Below are positions 44,189-52,435 of a stretch of DNA of 64,000 nt, one piece after another. The notes beneath the pieces are model-generated. The model was given only the letters and a program-made list of their open reading frames with translations, had not been told where the DNA came from and did no database searches. Position numbers and translations under genes: made by a program. Each line of letters starts with the position of its first letter. Positions within the stretch are counted from its first letter, which is position 1. Source of the stretch: Mesobacillus selenatarsenatis SF-1 (GTDB lineage: Bacteria > Bacillota > Bacilli > Bacillales > Cytobacillaceae); contig NZ_BASE01000058.1 of the NCBI RefSeq assembly GCF_000813125.1, positions 33,899 to 97,898 on the forward strand, given 5' to 3'.

Positions 44189-44312
44189 TTGGACAACTCC
44201 TTCCAATACCTTCAATATTTTCAATGGTAACACAATTGGTCTTATTAACCATTGAAATAACTTCAAATATAATTCATACTAAACACATAGGATTTATTGG
44301 AGGGATATTTGT

Positions 44313-44477
44313 ATGAATTTTTTTGTTGAAAAATGCCCACGTTGTAAATCAGCGCTGGAAGTTAAAGAGCAACCTTCAAGCAAGACGATCATCATTAAGG
44401 CTTGTCCATCAGGACATTATGAAAAGGAATTCCATCCGGCATTGGAAACATATATTGAAAGAAATAAAGTATCTTAA
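44313..44477 (+). CDS. Small zinc-ribbon-like protein (54 aa)
   Basis: ATG at 44313 follows GGAGGGATA. The 54-residue product begins MNFFVEKCPRCKSALEVKEQ and has CPRC followed 20 residues later by CPSGH, a possible Cys3His zinc site. The rest is a short helix (HPALETYIERNK). It is a single-gene unit with a good terminator. Function unknown; such proteins are often nucleic-acid or protein adaptors. Confidence 0.75.
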   Translation: MNFFVEKCPRCKSALEVKEQPSSKTIIIKACPSGHYEKEFHPALETYIERNKVS

Positions 44478-44484
44478 TCTTACG

Positions 44485-44518
44485 AAGCAGGGCCTCATTT
44501 GAGCGCCCTGCTTTTTTC
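44485..44518 (+). terminator. Terminator of the zinc-ribbon gene
   Basis: AAGCAGGGC and GCCCTGCTT form a 9-bp perfect stem followed by TTTTCG. Confidence 0.85.
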
Positions 44519-44632
44519 GTCAATAGATTATATTTAAATTCACTAAGATGACAATTTTTGTTTTCATAATTTGTTCACATTTATCTTTAAAACCGTAACA
44601 ATTTCCATGTTAGAATGATTACAAATAAAGTA

Positions 44633-44650
44633 GTGTGATATTTATCACAC
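44633..44650 (+). promoter_or_regulatory. CRP/Fnr-type palindrome upstream of qoxA
   Basis: GTGTGATA-TT-TATCACAC is a perfect palindrome with two unpaired central bases. It contains TGTGA-N6-TCACA, the CRP/Fnr-family consensus, which Bacillus Fnr also uses. It lies 113 bases before the qoxA start. Further TTGTGA and TTGTTCACA half-sites lie around it (44570-44580 and 44698-44730), so Rex or ArcA-like control is also possible. Confidence 0.65.
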
Positions 44651-44763
44651 CTTTTGCCACAACTTACCGTTCATATTCGGGTCATTTTCGAAAACATTGT
44701 GAACAAATGAACATAAGTTTGTGATAAAATGAACAAGATTGATATTTGAAAGGAGCTGCAGTG

Positions 44764-45789
44764 ATGAAGAAATCAAAACTTTTTTTGGTCTCCCTCACCT
44801 CGATCATAGCTGTGCTGTTGCTTAGCGGCTGTGAAAACAATATGGTGGTATTCAATCCGGAGGGACCGATCGCAAGGCAAATTCTTGAGTTGATCAACTT
44901 TTCGATTGCTCTGATGTTACTTGTTACAGTGGTTGTGTTCGGGCTATTCGGATTCATCGTCTGGAAGTACCGTGAACGCAAAGACAATTTGGATTACGAA
45001 CCACCTGAAGAACACGGCAGCACTGTGCTAGAAATAATTTGGACAGTGATTCCGATTTTGATTATCGTTGCTTTGACGATCCCTACAGTCAAAACAATTT
45101 ACGCTATAGACGAAATCCCTAAAGGCTATGAGAATAAAGATCCTCTTGTCATTAACGTTACTTCTGCTGACTGGAAATGGATCTTCAGCTATCCGGAACA
45201 AGGAATCGAAACCGTCAACTATGTGAATATTCCTGAAGACCGTCCGATTGACTTCAGACTGACCTCAGCAGGCACGATGCAAAGCTTCTGGATCCCTGCT
45301 TTGGCGGGCCAAAAGTACACGATGGCGAAAGCTGAAACCCAGCTTTACCTGGTTGCAGATAATCCAGGGTCATATGTTGGCAAGAACACGAACTTTAACG
45401 GCCAGGGTTATGCGGGCATGGAGTTCGAAGTGCTATCCCAGACACAAAAAGATTTTGATCAATGGATTAAAGATGTAAAGGAAACTGCTCCAAAAATGAC
45501 TTTGGAGGAATATGAGAAGATGCTTGAGCCTTCCCACCTTGGACGCAAAACATTCTCTAACACACACCTTGAATGGGTTGACCATTCTGATCCACATTCA
45601 AAGAACTACACAAATCCAGAAATGTACGATAGAGGACATGGCTGGCCAGGAAAGATCTTTGAGGACAAGGACAACTACAAATATAAAGATGGAAACAATG
45701 AACATTCTAATCATGAAAACAATGAAGATATGAACCATGAAGAATCTGAAACTGAAGATTCACACGGGGGTGACCACAATGGGCATTAA
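44764..45789 (+). CDS. qoxA: aa3-600 menaquinol oxidase subunit II
   Basis: This 341-residue lipoprotein is subunit II of a heme-copper quinol oxidase. The lipobox LLLSGC gives a lipidated cysteine at about residue 20, followed by two membrane segments (FSIALMLLVTVVVFGLFGFIVW and LEIIWTVIPILIIVALTIPTV) and a cupredoxin domain (SADWKWIFSYPEQGIETVNY, SFWIPALAGQKYTM). The CuA ligands of cytochrome c oxidases (two cysteines in C-x-E-x-C) are missing, which marks quinol instead of cytochrome c as the electron donor. A long His/Asp/Glu-rich C-terminal tail follows. The ATG at 44764 is chosen after AAAGGAG; the end overlaps qoxB by 11 bases. Confidence 0.94.
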   Translation: MKKSKLFLVSLTSIIAVLLLSGCENNMVVFNPEGPIARQILELINFSIALMLLVTVVVFGLFGFIVWKYRERKDNLDYEPPEEHGSTVLEIIWTVIPILIIVALTIPTVKTIYAIDEIPKGYENKDPLVINVTSADWKWIFSYPEQGIETVNYVNIPEDRPIDFRLTSAGTMQSFWIPALAGQKYTMAKAETQLYLVADNPGSYVGKNTNFNGQGYAGMEFEVLSQTQKDFDQWIKDVKETAPKMTLEEYEKMLEPSHLGRKTFSNTHLEWVDHSDPHSKNYTNPEMYDRGHGWPGKIFEDKDNYKYKDGNNEHSNHENNEDMNHEESETEDSHGGDHNGH

Positions 45790-47758
45790 GTGGAATGAAT
45801 TTTTCGTAACTGGTGATCCATTAATTTTCGCATCACAAATCGGGATTGCCCTGACATTAGTTGGTGCATTAGCTGGTCTCACCTATTTTAAAAAATGGAA
45901 TTACCTTTGGTCGGAGTGGTTTACAACTGTTGACCACAAGAAAATCGGGATCATGTACATCCTGCTTGGCGTCGTGATGTTTCTCCGCGGCGGTATTGAT
46001 GGCTTGATGATGAAGGGCCAGACAGCCGTGCCGGAAAATGACTTCCTGAATGCCCAGCACTATAACGAGGTATTCACAACACACGGCGTTATCATGATTC
46101 TATTTGTTGCGATGCCGCTGCTGATCGGTCTTATGAACTTTGTGATTCCACTGCAAATCGGCGCCCGTGATGTTGCTTTTCCACAGCTGAATGCTCTTAG
46201 CTTCTGGCTTACTGTGAGCGGCGCAGCGTTGTTCAATATATCTTTCATCATCGGTGGTTCACCAGACGCAGGATGGACCTCATACTTCCCTCTTGCCGGA
46301 AAAGAATTCAGTCCGGGCATCGGGAATAACTTTTACGCAGTGGCCCTGCAAATAGCAGGTGCTGGTACTTTGATGACAGGTATTAACTTTGTCGTCACAG
46401 TGTTAAAAATGAGAACTAAAGGCATGACTTTGATGAAGATGCCGATGTTCACATGGACATCATTCATTACGTCGATCATCATCGTAGCCAGCTTCCCTAT
46501 TTTCACAGTAGCGCTGGCATTGATGACATTTGACCGCACGTTCGGTACTCACTTCTTTACGATCTCCGGCGGCGGTATGGATATGCTCTGGGCGAACCTG
46601 TTCTGGTTATGGGGACACCCTGAAGTGTATATCGTAGTTCTGCCAGCATTCGGTATGCTGTCAGATATTATCTCGACTTTTGCCCGTAAAACCCTTTACG
46701 GTTATAAATCCATGGTCATCTCGATTGTGATGATCTCAGTATTGAGTATGCTCGTTTGGGTTCACCACTTCTTCACAATGGGTAACAGTGCAGGAGTGAA
46801 CTCATTCTTCTCGATCACGACTATGGCAATTGCCATCCCGACCGGGGTTAAGGTATTCAACTGGCTGTTCACGATGAGAAAAGGCCGCATCAAGTTTACG
46901 ACAGCAATGCTATGGGCACTGGCTTTCGTTCCTAACTTTGTCATCGGCGGTGTTACTGGTGTCATGCTGGCGATGGCTGCCGCTGACTATCAGTACCACA
47001 ACACATTATTCCTGGTGGCACACTTCCACTATGTATTGATTCCGGGCGTTGTGTTCCCAATCTTTGCCGGTCTTTACTTCTGGTGGCCAAAAATGTTCGG
47101 CTATATGCTTAATGAGAAAATCGGTAAATGGCACTTCTGGCTGTTCGTTGTTGGGTTCAACGTAACGTTCATGCCAATGTTCTTCCTTGGACTTGACGGT
47201 GCGGTCCGCCGCGCGTACACTTACTCAGCTGAAACTGGGTTTGGTCCATTGATGATGATTTCTGCTGTCGGATCTGTCATACTTGCGGCAGGTTTTGCGG
47301 CATTGGTGTACAACATTTACTGGAGCGCTCGCCATGCTGACCGCAATATCGGCAATGACCCATGGGACGCAAGAACGCTTGAGTGGGCTACTGCAACACC
47401 TGTACAGCACTATAACTTTGCTTCCCTTCCTGAGGTTACAAAGCTTGATGCCTTCTGGCATATGAAAAAGAACAATGAGCTTCAGCCTTTGACTGAAGAT
47501 GAGGTAGAAGAAGTCCACTTGCCAAGCAACACCTGGATCCCGATTTATATGGGTGTCGTGTTCGGAATTTCTGGATTCCTGCTTGTTTTCGAATGGACGA
47601 TTGCTGCCGGAGTTGCCGCTCTAGGTATTCTCGCTGGCCTTGCCTTCCGTTCATTTGACTACGATGAAGGCTTCCATGTCCACAAGGATGAAGTCTTTGA
47701 AACAGAAAGTAAATGGAGAAAAGGCGCAAACAAAGGAGTGAAGAACCATGTCAGCTAA
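45779..47758 (+). CDS. qoxB: aa3-600 menaquinol oxidase subunit I
   Basis: This 659-residue membrane protein has the heme-copper oxidase core with about 14-15 membrane segments. Key residues are seen in TTHGVIMILF (heme a histidine), WGHPEVYIVVLPAFGMLSD (CuB histidine, cross-linked tyrosine and K-channel region), WVHHFFTMG (two CuB histidines) and HFHYVLIPGVVFP (both heme histidines). It catalyses oxygen reduction to water with proton pumping. The ATG at 45779 follows GGGGGTG and overlaps qoxA. An upstream in-frame start lies within qoxA and is unlikely. Confidence 0.96.
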   Translation: MGIKWNEFFVTGDPLIFASQIGIALTLVGALAGLTYFKKWNYLWSEWFTTVDHKKIGIMYILLGVVMFLRGGIDGLMMKGQTAVPENDFLNAQHYNEVFTTHGVIMILFVAMPLLIGLMNFVIPLQIGARDVAFPQLNALSFWLTVSGAALFNISFIIGGSPDAGWTSYFPLAGKEFSPGIGNNFYAVALQIAGAGTLMTGINFVVTVLKMRTKGMTLMKMPMFTWTSFITSIIIVASFPIFTVALALMTFDRTFGTHFFTISGGGMDMLWANLFWLWGHPEVYIVVLPAFGMLSDIISTFARKTLYGYKSMVISIVMISVLSMLVWVHHFFTMGNSAGVNSFFSITTMAIAIPTGVKVFNWLFTMRKGRIKFTTAMLWALAFVPNFVIGGVTGVMLAMAAADYQYHNTLFLVAHFHYVLIPGVVFPIFAGLYFWWPKMFGYMLNEKIGKWHFWLFVVGFNVTFMPMFFLGLDGAVRRAYTYSAETGFGPLMMISAVGSVILAAGFAALVYNIYWSARHADRNIGNDPWDARTLEWATATPVQHYNFASLPEVTKLDAFWHMKKNNELQPLTEDEVEEVHLPSNTWIPIYMGVVFGISGFLLVFEWTIAAGVAALGILAGLAFRSFDYDEGFHVHKDEVFETESKWRKGANKGVKNHVS

Positions 47759-48353
47759 AGTCAATGCCGCTTTGCCGCTTGAATACCAGACAGAACAAAA
47801 CAGGATGAATATCCTTGGCTTCTGGGTCTTCCTCGGAGCTGAAATTGTCCTCTTCGCTACCCTTTTTGGAGTGTATGGAGTGCTCGGTGAAAGATATGCA
47901 GGTGGCCCTACACAAAAAGATATTTTTATTGTCAAAGACGTCATGATCCAGACTTTTCTGCTGCTGACAAGCAGTTTTACAATGGGAATCTCAATCTTCG
48001 AAATGCGCAGAAGCAATATTAAAGGCATGCTGATGTGGCTCGTATTCACATTATTGCTGGGCGGCGGCTTCCTGTTCATGGAGGTTCGCGAGTTCATCCA
48101 CTACGTGCACGAAGGTGCGACCATGCAGACCAGTGCGTTCCTATCCAGTTTCTTCGTTCTGCTTGGAACGCACGGCTTGCACGTCACCATCGGGATTGGC
48201 TGGGCCATCCTGCTGATCATCCAGATATTGCAGCGAGGATTGACACCTGTTACAGCACGCAAAGCATTCATCTTCGGATTGTACTGGCACTTCCTTGATG
48301 TCGTTTGGATTTTCATCTTCACATTCGTTTATTTACAAGGGTTGGTGATGTAA
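47748..48353 (+). CDS. qoxC: aa3-600 menaquinol oxidase subunit III
   Basis: This 201-residue protein has five membrane segments, the usual number for a quinol oxidase subunit III. It includes FWVFLGAEIVLFATLFGVYG, FTMGISIFEMRRSN, the GTHGLHVTIGIGWAILL signature and LYWHFLDVVWIFIFTFVYL at the end. It overlaps qoxB by 11 bases, with AAAGGAGTG upstream of the ATG. Its role is structural and in proton uptake. Confidence 0.95.
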   Translation: MSAKVNAALPLEYQTEQNRMNILGFWVFLGAEIVLFATLFGVYGVLGERYAGGPTQKDIFIVKDVMIQTFLLLTSSFTMGISIFEMRRSNIKGMLMWLVFTLLLGGGFLFMEVREFIHYVHEGATMQTSAFLSSFFVLLGTHGLHVTIGIGWAILLIIQILQRGLTPVTARKAFIFGLYWHFLDVVWIFIFTFVYLQGLVM

Positions 48354-48354
48354 T

Positions 48355-48654
48355 ATGGATAAGCATTCAAATAGCTTCCCAATCAGCCATGTCATCGGAT
48401 TCTTCATGTCACTCGTCCTGACATTCGGCGCTGCATGGATTGCCCTTCAGAGCTCTCTTTCAATGAAGGCAGTCATGTGGATTATCGGCACACTAGCGGT
48501 TGTCCAGGCTGGAATCCAGCTTTACATGTTCATGCACATCAATGAAGGCGACGATAAAGTTACGAATAATATCAATATCATTTACTCAGCTTTTATTGCA
48601 GTAGTCATTGTTGCAGGATCCATCTGGGTTATGACCTCAGGACACTCGCATTAA
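48355..48654 (+). CDS. qoxD: aa3-600 menaquinol oxidase subunit IV
   Basis: This 99-residue protein has three membrane segments (HVIGFFMSLVLTFGAAWIAL, AVMWIIGTLAVVQAGIQLYM, NIIYSAFIAVVIVAGSIWVM) and the MHINEG motif of CyoD/QoxD proteins. It starts one base after the qoxC stop. It is the last gene of qoxABCD and is followed by a terminator. Confidence 0.95.
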   Translation: MDKHSNSFPISHVIGFFMSLVLTFGAAWIALQSSLSMKAVMWIIGTLAVVQAGIQLYMFMHINEGDDKVTNNINIIYSAFIAVVIVAGSIWVMTSGHSH

Positions 48655-48662
48655 AATGATTG

Positions 48663-48696
48663 AAACCAGGCATCCTCTCGGGGGTGACCTGGTTTT
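48663..48696 (+). terminator. Terminator of the qox operon
   Basis: AAACCAGG and CCTGGTTT form an 8-bp stem with a long loop, followed by TTTTTGTG. Confidence 0.75.
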
Positions 48697-48721
48697 TTTG
48701 TGGGCTTTTTTTTATTTGATG

Positions 48722-49027
48722 CTACTTCGGACAATTTCTGCTTGAATGGACGAGGTTTTGTCTGAACCTGACCCTACTTCAGACAATTTGCGCTTGATCG
48801 GTCGGGATTTTGTCCGAACCTGCCCCTACTTCAGACAAATTGTGCTTGTACGGTCGGGATTTTGTCCGAACCTGCCCCTACTTCGGACAATTTCCGCTTG
48901 TACGGCCGAGATTTTGTCCGAACCTGACCCTTCTTCAGACAAATTAAGCTTGAACAGCAGGTACTTTTGTCCGAACCTGCCCCTACTTCAGACAATTTCC
49001 GCTTGTACGGCCGAGATTTTGTCCGAA
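48722..49027 (+). repeat. 52-bp tandem repeat array, GGACAA family, six units
   Basis: Units start at 48722, 48774, 48826, 48878, 48930 and 48983, a period of 52 bp with one step of 53. Each contains TTCGGACAA or TTCAGACAA paired with TTGTCCGAA, enclosing a centre that is partly variable, then the linker CCTGCCCCTAC. The core runs GACA-N25-TGTC (33 bp), the same geometry as the GACAGC-family arrays although the sequence differs. The array fills the convergent gap between qoxD and the small membrane protein at 49075. A 110-codon open frame across it is an artefact. Confidence 0.92.
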
Positions 49028-49074
49028 GGTTATCTTGTGTTCAAAAAAAACCCTCGATTGGCTGTACAACAGAA

Positions 49075-49290
49075 CTAAATCTTAGCCATCTCGCGTTTAC
49101 GTCCTTTGATCAAACGTAAACGCGGCAGCTTGCCTTCTTTCCTGAATAAAGAAAACATCCCGAAGTTAAACACTGCAAGGAACAGCGATAAAACCGCATG
49201 CTGAAAACCATGTGATACCAATGCCAAGAATCCGCTTACAAGACAATATAGACCAACAACTAAATAAAAGTACATAAGAAGTTTTCCCAC
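49075..49290 (-). CDS. Small membrane protein of unknown function (71 aa)
   Basis: This 71-residue protein has two membrane segments (LLMYFYLVVGLYCLVSGFLAL and AVLSLFLAVFNFGMFSLF) and a basic C-terminal tail (GKLPRLRLIKGRKREMAKI). The start is GTG at 49290 with GGGGGAATGAGAA upstream, a loosely placed site; ATG at 49275 is an alternative that would shorten the first segment. No family is recognised. Confidence 0.65.
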   Translation of the reverse strand: MGKLLMYFYLVVGLYCLVSGFLALVSHGFQHAVLSLFLAVFNFGMFSLFRKEGKLPRLRLIKGRKREMAKI

Positions 49291-49466
49291 TTCTCATTCC
49301 CCCACTTTTTCGTATGTATTTTTTATATTAACAGAATTTAATAAAAAATGTCACATAATGTTCACAATTAACTCTAAATTATTTCACAATTTAATGATCA
49401 ACTATTTGCTTGACTCTTAAATTGCCATGCTATTATGATTAAAGATGAAAATAAATATCTAAATTT

Positions 49467-49620
49467 TACCACTAGGGGTGCCTTTGATTTAAAGGCTGAG
49501 ATTAAAGTGAGACTTTGAGACCCTTGGAACCTGATCTGGTTTACACCAGCGTAGGAAAGTGGACTTTGGGACATTTTTTGTTGTGCCAATACAACCACTT
49601 TCTTTGAAAGTGGTTTTTTT
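49467..49620 (+). promoter_or_regulatory. TPP (Thi-box) riboswitch with terminator, controlling tenA
   Basis: The THI element is complete: ACTAGGGGTGCC, GGCTGAGA at 49495-49502, ACCCTTGGAACCTGATCTGG and the closing ACACCAGCGTAGGAAAGT. The expression platform follows at 49593-49620, a 9-10 bp stem (AACCACTTTC with AAAGTGGTT) and TTTTTT. Thiamine pyrophosphate binding should terminate transcription before tenA. Confidence 0.96.
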
Positions 49621-49653
49621 ATTGGGTTAAAAAGGATGAGGAGGAGCTTTTAA

Positions 49654-50325
49654 ATGACAAAATTCACTGAAGTATTAAGACACGAAGCAGAACTAATCTG
49701 GCAGGCAAATTTTGAACACCCTTTTATTAAGGGAATTGCTAATGGGAATTTAGAATTGGAGTCCTTTCGCTATTATGTTTTACAGGATTCCTATTATCTT
49801 TCCCATTTTGCCAGGATACAGGCAATTGGAGCGGCGAGAGCATCTGATTTGTTCACCACTTCCAGAATGGCAGCTCATTCGCTGGGGACTTATGAGGCTG
49901 AGCTTGGTCTGCACGAAAATTTCCTAAAGCAATTGAGAGTATCAAAACAAGAATTAGATGAGTTCGTCCCTTCGCCCACTGCCTATGCTTATACATCACA
50001 TCTTTATCGGGTTGCTGCTTCTGGAAGTCTGGCTGAAATCATCGCAGCGATCCTGCCATGCTACTGGATTTACTATGAAATTGGACAATTGCTACAGGAA
50101 GCCACTCCAAATGTTCAAATATATCAAGAATGGATTAATGCATATGGCGGAGAATGGTTCAGTGGATTGGTAAATGAGCAATTAAGCAGACTAAATGAGC
50201 TTGCATCAGAGGCGTCAAAATCGGAACAAGAAAAGATGAAACAGCATTTTATCATCAGCAGCCAGTATGAATTCATGTTCTGGGACATGGCCTACAATCA
50301 AGAAAAGTGGCCTGTTACATTCTAA
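49654..50325 (+). CDS. tenA: Aminopyrimidine aminohydrolase / thiaminase II
   Basis: This 223-residue all-helical protein hydrolyses degraded thiamine products (aminopyrimidines) so that the pyrimidine can be reused for thiamine. TenA features are YYVLQDSYYLSHFARIQAIG near residue 35, the catalytic cysteine in ILPCYWIYYEIG near residue 135, and the C-terminal glutamate in SQYEFMFWDMAYNQEKW near residue 205. The ATG follows GATGAGGAGGAG. It stands alone behind the TPP riboswitch without thi genes beside it, which suggests salvage in preference to biosynthesis at this site. Confidence 0.95.
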   Translation: MTKFTEVLRHEAELIWQANFEHPFIKGIANGNLELESFRYYVLQDSYYLSHFARIQAIGAARASDLFTTSRMAAHSLGTYEAELGLHENFLKQLRVSKQELDEFVPSPTAYAYTSHLYRVAASGSLAEIIAAILPCYWIYYEIGQLLQEATPNVQIYQEWINAYGGEWFSGLVNEQLSRLNELASEASKSEQEKMKQHFIISSQYEFMFWDMAYNQEKWPVTF

Positions 50326-50339
50326 AAATTGATAGATAA

Positions 50340-50367
50340 AAAACAACGGGTTTCTGCCCGTTGTTTT
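50340..50367. terminator. Bidirectional terminator between tenA and DUF2935 genes
   Basis: An 11-bp perfect stem (AAAACAACGGG, six-base loop, CCCGTTGTTTT) lies between the convergent genes. Confidence 0.85.
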
Positions 50368-50383
50368 AATCAATTATTTTTTT

Positions 50384-51196
50384 CTAAAAAGACGGCTTAG
50401 ACAAAGAGCAATTCCCTACTAGAGACTGCAACCTTGGTTCATAGTAGCTTAAATTGGCGAGAAAATAGCATGTTTCTGGAAAGTGATGCTCGAGAAAGCG
50501 GAGATTGGATTTATTCAAAAGCGTATTTCCTTTGTACTTCTCCACCATATTTTTAATGAACTGATTCATTTCAAGTGTCGTCTTTCCTACTTCATAAATG
50601 AATTCCTGCTGGCGGGCAAAGCCTGGCTGTTTTACCCGCAAATAATTTTTCAAATGATGATTTTGGACAATAAATAGCTGGAATCTGCGTTTGAACTCCT
50701 GGGCTGCTGTGTTTGCGCCTACTTCGATTGGGTCAAGCAGATTTTCAAAAAGCACCGCGTGACCAAGTTGATCTTCAAGCCAAAGGTCCATTATCTCTGT
50801 AACTGACAAACGTACTGGTTCCTGACCCTGCACTAGATAGCTTAATATGCGTAAATATTCCTGGTTTTCACTCAGGGTACCGTTTAAATAGGTTGGGGAC
50901 AGGCTCAGGTTTACTTTGTTATCTATCCTCAATGATTGCAGTGTACCTTCAAAATCATAATAGTTTTTAGCAACCTTCCACACTTTTCTTGAAAAATCGA
51001 TCATTTGACTGTCCTGGTGGCCAGCTTGCCGCGGTATTGACTGCAAATTAGCTAAAAGGTCATCATATAAACCAATGAATTGCTGGGCGATTTTTACGTA
51101 CTCCTTTTCACTCACTGACAACCCATCCCTGACAAAATAGGCATGATCCTGCAGCATTTCAAGCCAAAATGAATGTTCATCCCAAAGAGAAATCAT
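50384..51196 (-). CDS. DUF2935 family protein (ferritin-like, putative metal-binding)
   Basis: This 270-residue helical protein has two repeats of the DUF2935 pattern: WDEHSFWLEMLQDHAYFVRDGLS at the N-terminus and WLEDQLGHAVLFENLLDP near residue 147, each with E-x-x-F/L-W...D-H-A/L-x-F motifs that look like a di-metal site. The fold is predicted ferritin-like. Its role is unknown; members are typical of spore-forming Firmicutes. The ATG at 51196 has AAGGGGAAAGA upstream. Confidence 0.85.
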   Translation of the reverse strand: MISLWDEHSFWLEMLQDHAYFVRDGLSVSEKEYVKIAQQFIGLYDDLLANLQSIPRQAGHQDSQMIDFSRKVWKVAKNYYDFEGTLQSLRIDNKVNLSLSPTYLNGTLSENQEYLRILSYLVQGQEPVRLSVTEIMDLWLEDQLGHAVLFENLLDPIEVGANTAAQEFKRRFQLFIVQNHHLKNYLRVKQPGFARQQEFIYEVGKTTLEMNQFIKNMVEKYKGNTLLNKSNLRFLEHHFPETCYFLANLSYYEPRLQSLVGNCSLSKPSF

Positions 51197-51335
51197 CTCT
51201 TTCCCCTCCTTTTCCTACTTATACTTACTGTTCAAGAGCGAAAGAAATGATGACCTCGAGAAACTTTTAATACTTTTAGCATGATTAGAGATACTAAGAA
51301 AAACAATCCCTATTCTCTCCCAAAAGGTGTTGCTA

Positions 51336-51814
51336 ATGAAAAATCTAAAACTTTACATATTTTTAATGGCTGTACTGCCTTGGCTATCACTGCCTCTTCT
51401 CGGTAAACAAACATTCAGAAAGTTCCTGCCAGGTACGTTATTCATGGCCATTTATTTAATCTTTGAAGGAAGGTTGGCTGAAAAGAGAAAATGGTGGTGG
51501 TTCCCTTTAAAATTAAACCAAACGTATTGGGTGAACTGCCTTTAATTTGGGGTCCGTTTTTTATAGGTTCATTCTGGATCATGAAATACACCTATAAGAA
51601 ATTCAATCTGTATATGCTGGTCAATATCCTGATTGACTCACTGTTTACTTATTACGGACTGGACATCTTCAAGAAATTTGGCTATGTTTCATTGGTCCGC
51701 TTAACAAAATTCCAGTTATCTATAGTTTTCTTAATCAAAACCTTAGTTCTATATGGATTTCAGGTATTTTATGACAAAGTCATTCGGGGGCAATCAGATA
51801 GTACCCATCAATAA
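51336..51814 (+). pseudogene. Membrane protein gene interrupted by a frameshift
   Basis: Two overlapping frames encode consecutive parts of one four-TM protein. The first (ATG 51336) gives MKNLKLYIFLMAVLPWLSLP...KRKWWWFP and stops at 51545. The second, open from about 51491 to 51814, continues FKIKPNVLGELPLIWGPFF and the C-terminal half. Adding one base in the run TTCCCTTT at 51501-51508 joins them as WWWFPFKIKPNVLGELPLIW, a protein of about 159 residues. The second half would lack its own ribosome binding site. I cannot tell a real mutation from a sequencing error. The family is a Bacillus membrane protein without known function. Confidence 0.72.
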
Positions 51815-51880
51815 TTAATTATTTAATGAACATAATAATAAGGCCATTTAGGTAAACCCAAGGAAAGTGAGCTGAATGAA

Positions 51881-52036
51881 ATGGCGAGACAAGGTATGCA
51901 CAACAGGGATCAAACAAGAGAACAAACAGAGAAACATGATAAAAGAAATGATATTGAGCTTGGCGCCGAGTTCCAGGTCGGGAATTCAAAATCGCAGAGC
52001 CAGAAAAAAAGCGGTAAACAAGTGAATAAAAAGTAA
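51881..52036 (+). CDS. Small hydrophilic basic protein (51 aa)
   Basis: ATG at 51881 follows AAGGAAAGTGA at a rather long distance. The 51-residue product (MARQGMHNRDQTREQTEKHD...) has no hydrophobic core, is rich in Lys, Gln, Asn and Ser, and ends KSGKQVNKK. In style it resembles minor small acid-soluble spore proteins, but I cannot match it to a named one. It is followed immediately by a strong terminator, which supports it being a gene. Confidence 0.68.
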   Translation: MARQGMHNRDQTREQTEKHDKRNDIELGAEFQVGNSKSQSQKKSGKQVNKK

Positions 52037-52040
52037 CAGG

Positions 52041-52075
52041 AAGACGCCCCACAACCCGGGCGTCTTTTCTTTTTT
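52041..52075 (+). terminator. Terminator of the 51-residue gene
   Basis: AAGACGCCC and GGGCGTCTT form a 9-bp perfect stem, followed by TTCTTTTTT. Confidence 0.88.
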
Positions 52076-52243
52076 AGCCAGAATCTTAATCGTGTGGATT
52101 TGTTAAAGTGAACGGTCTTTTATCTCGCTTTCCAGAAGGAATATACTACCAAATATCTTTTTGAAAATTTGTTCCACTTTTAAGTTTTAGAGTAGTATAC
52201 ACGGGGAAGGAACGTAATAAGAATGATCTGGGAGGTGCTGAAG

Positions 52244-52339
52244 GTGAGTTTGTTGTACAGCAAGGCAATGGAAGCTTTTAAAAAGGATGCAAAGCGTCAG
52301 ACTGAGTATCAAAATAAAACAAAAACAAAGGCGAAATAG
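52244..52339 (+). CDS. Very small basic protein (31 aa), possible
   Basis: GTG at 52244 lies six bases after GGGAGGTG and opens a 31-codon frame to TAG at 52339. The product MSLLYSKAMEAFKKDAKRQT... is strongly basic and ends KTKTKAK. An in-frame ATG at 52223 after AAGGAACG is an alternative. The good ribosome binding site supports translation, but no family is recognised and no clear terminator follows. Confidence 0.5.
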   Translation: MSLLYSKAMEAFKKDAKRQTEYQNKTKTKAK

Positions 52340-52435
52340 CTATTCCGCCTTACGGTTGTACATTCATCTTCTTGTCATCCTGCCATTGAGGATGATTTTT
52401 TTTTCCCCTTCTACTTAAAGACTTAAGGACTCAAT

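Noticed and set aside
44764..48654. Cytochrome c oxidase (ctaCDEF) operon
   Set aside because: Subunit II lacks the CuA cysteines and any cytochrome c domain, and gene sizes and order fit the quinol oxidase qoxABCD.
48722..49027. CRISPR array
   Set aside because: The units vary along their whole length, there is no constant repeat with unique spacers, and no cas genes are present.
48746..49078. 110-codon open frame across the GGACAA repeats
   Set aside because: The translation simply repeats LSEPDPSSDNL-like blocks because the 52-bp units lack stops in this frame; there is no ribosome binding site and no recognisable protein.
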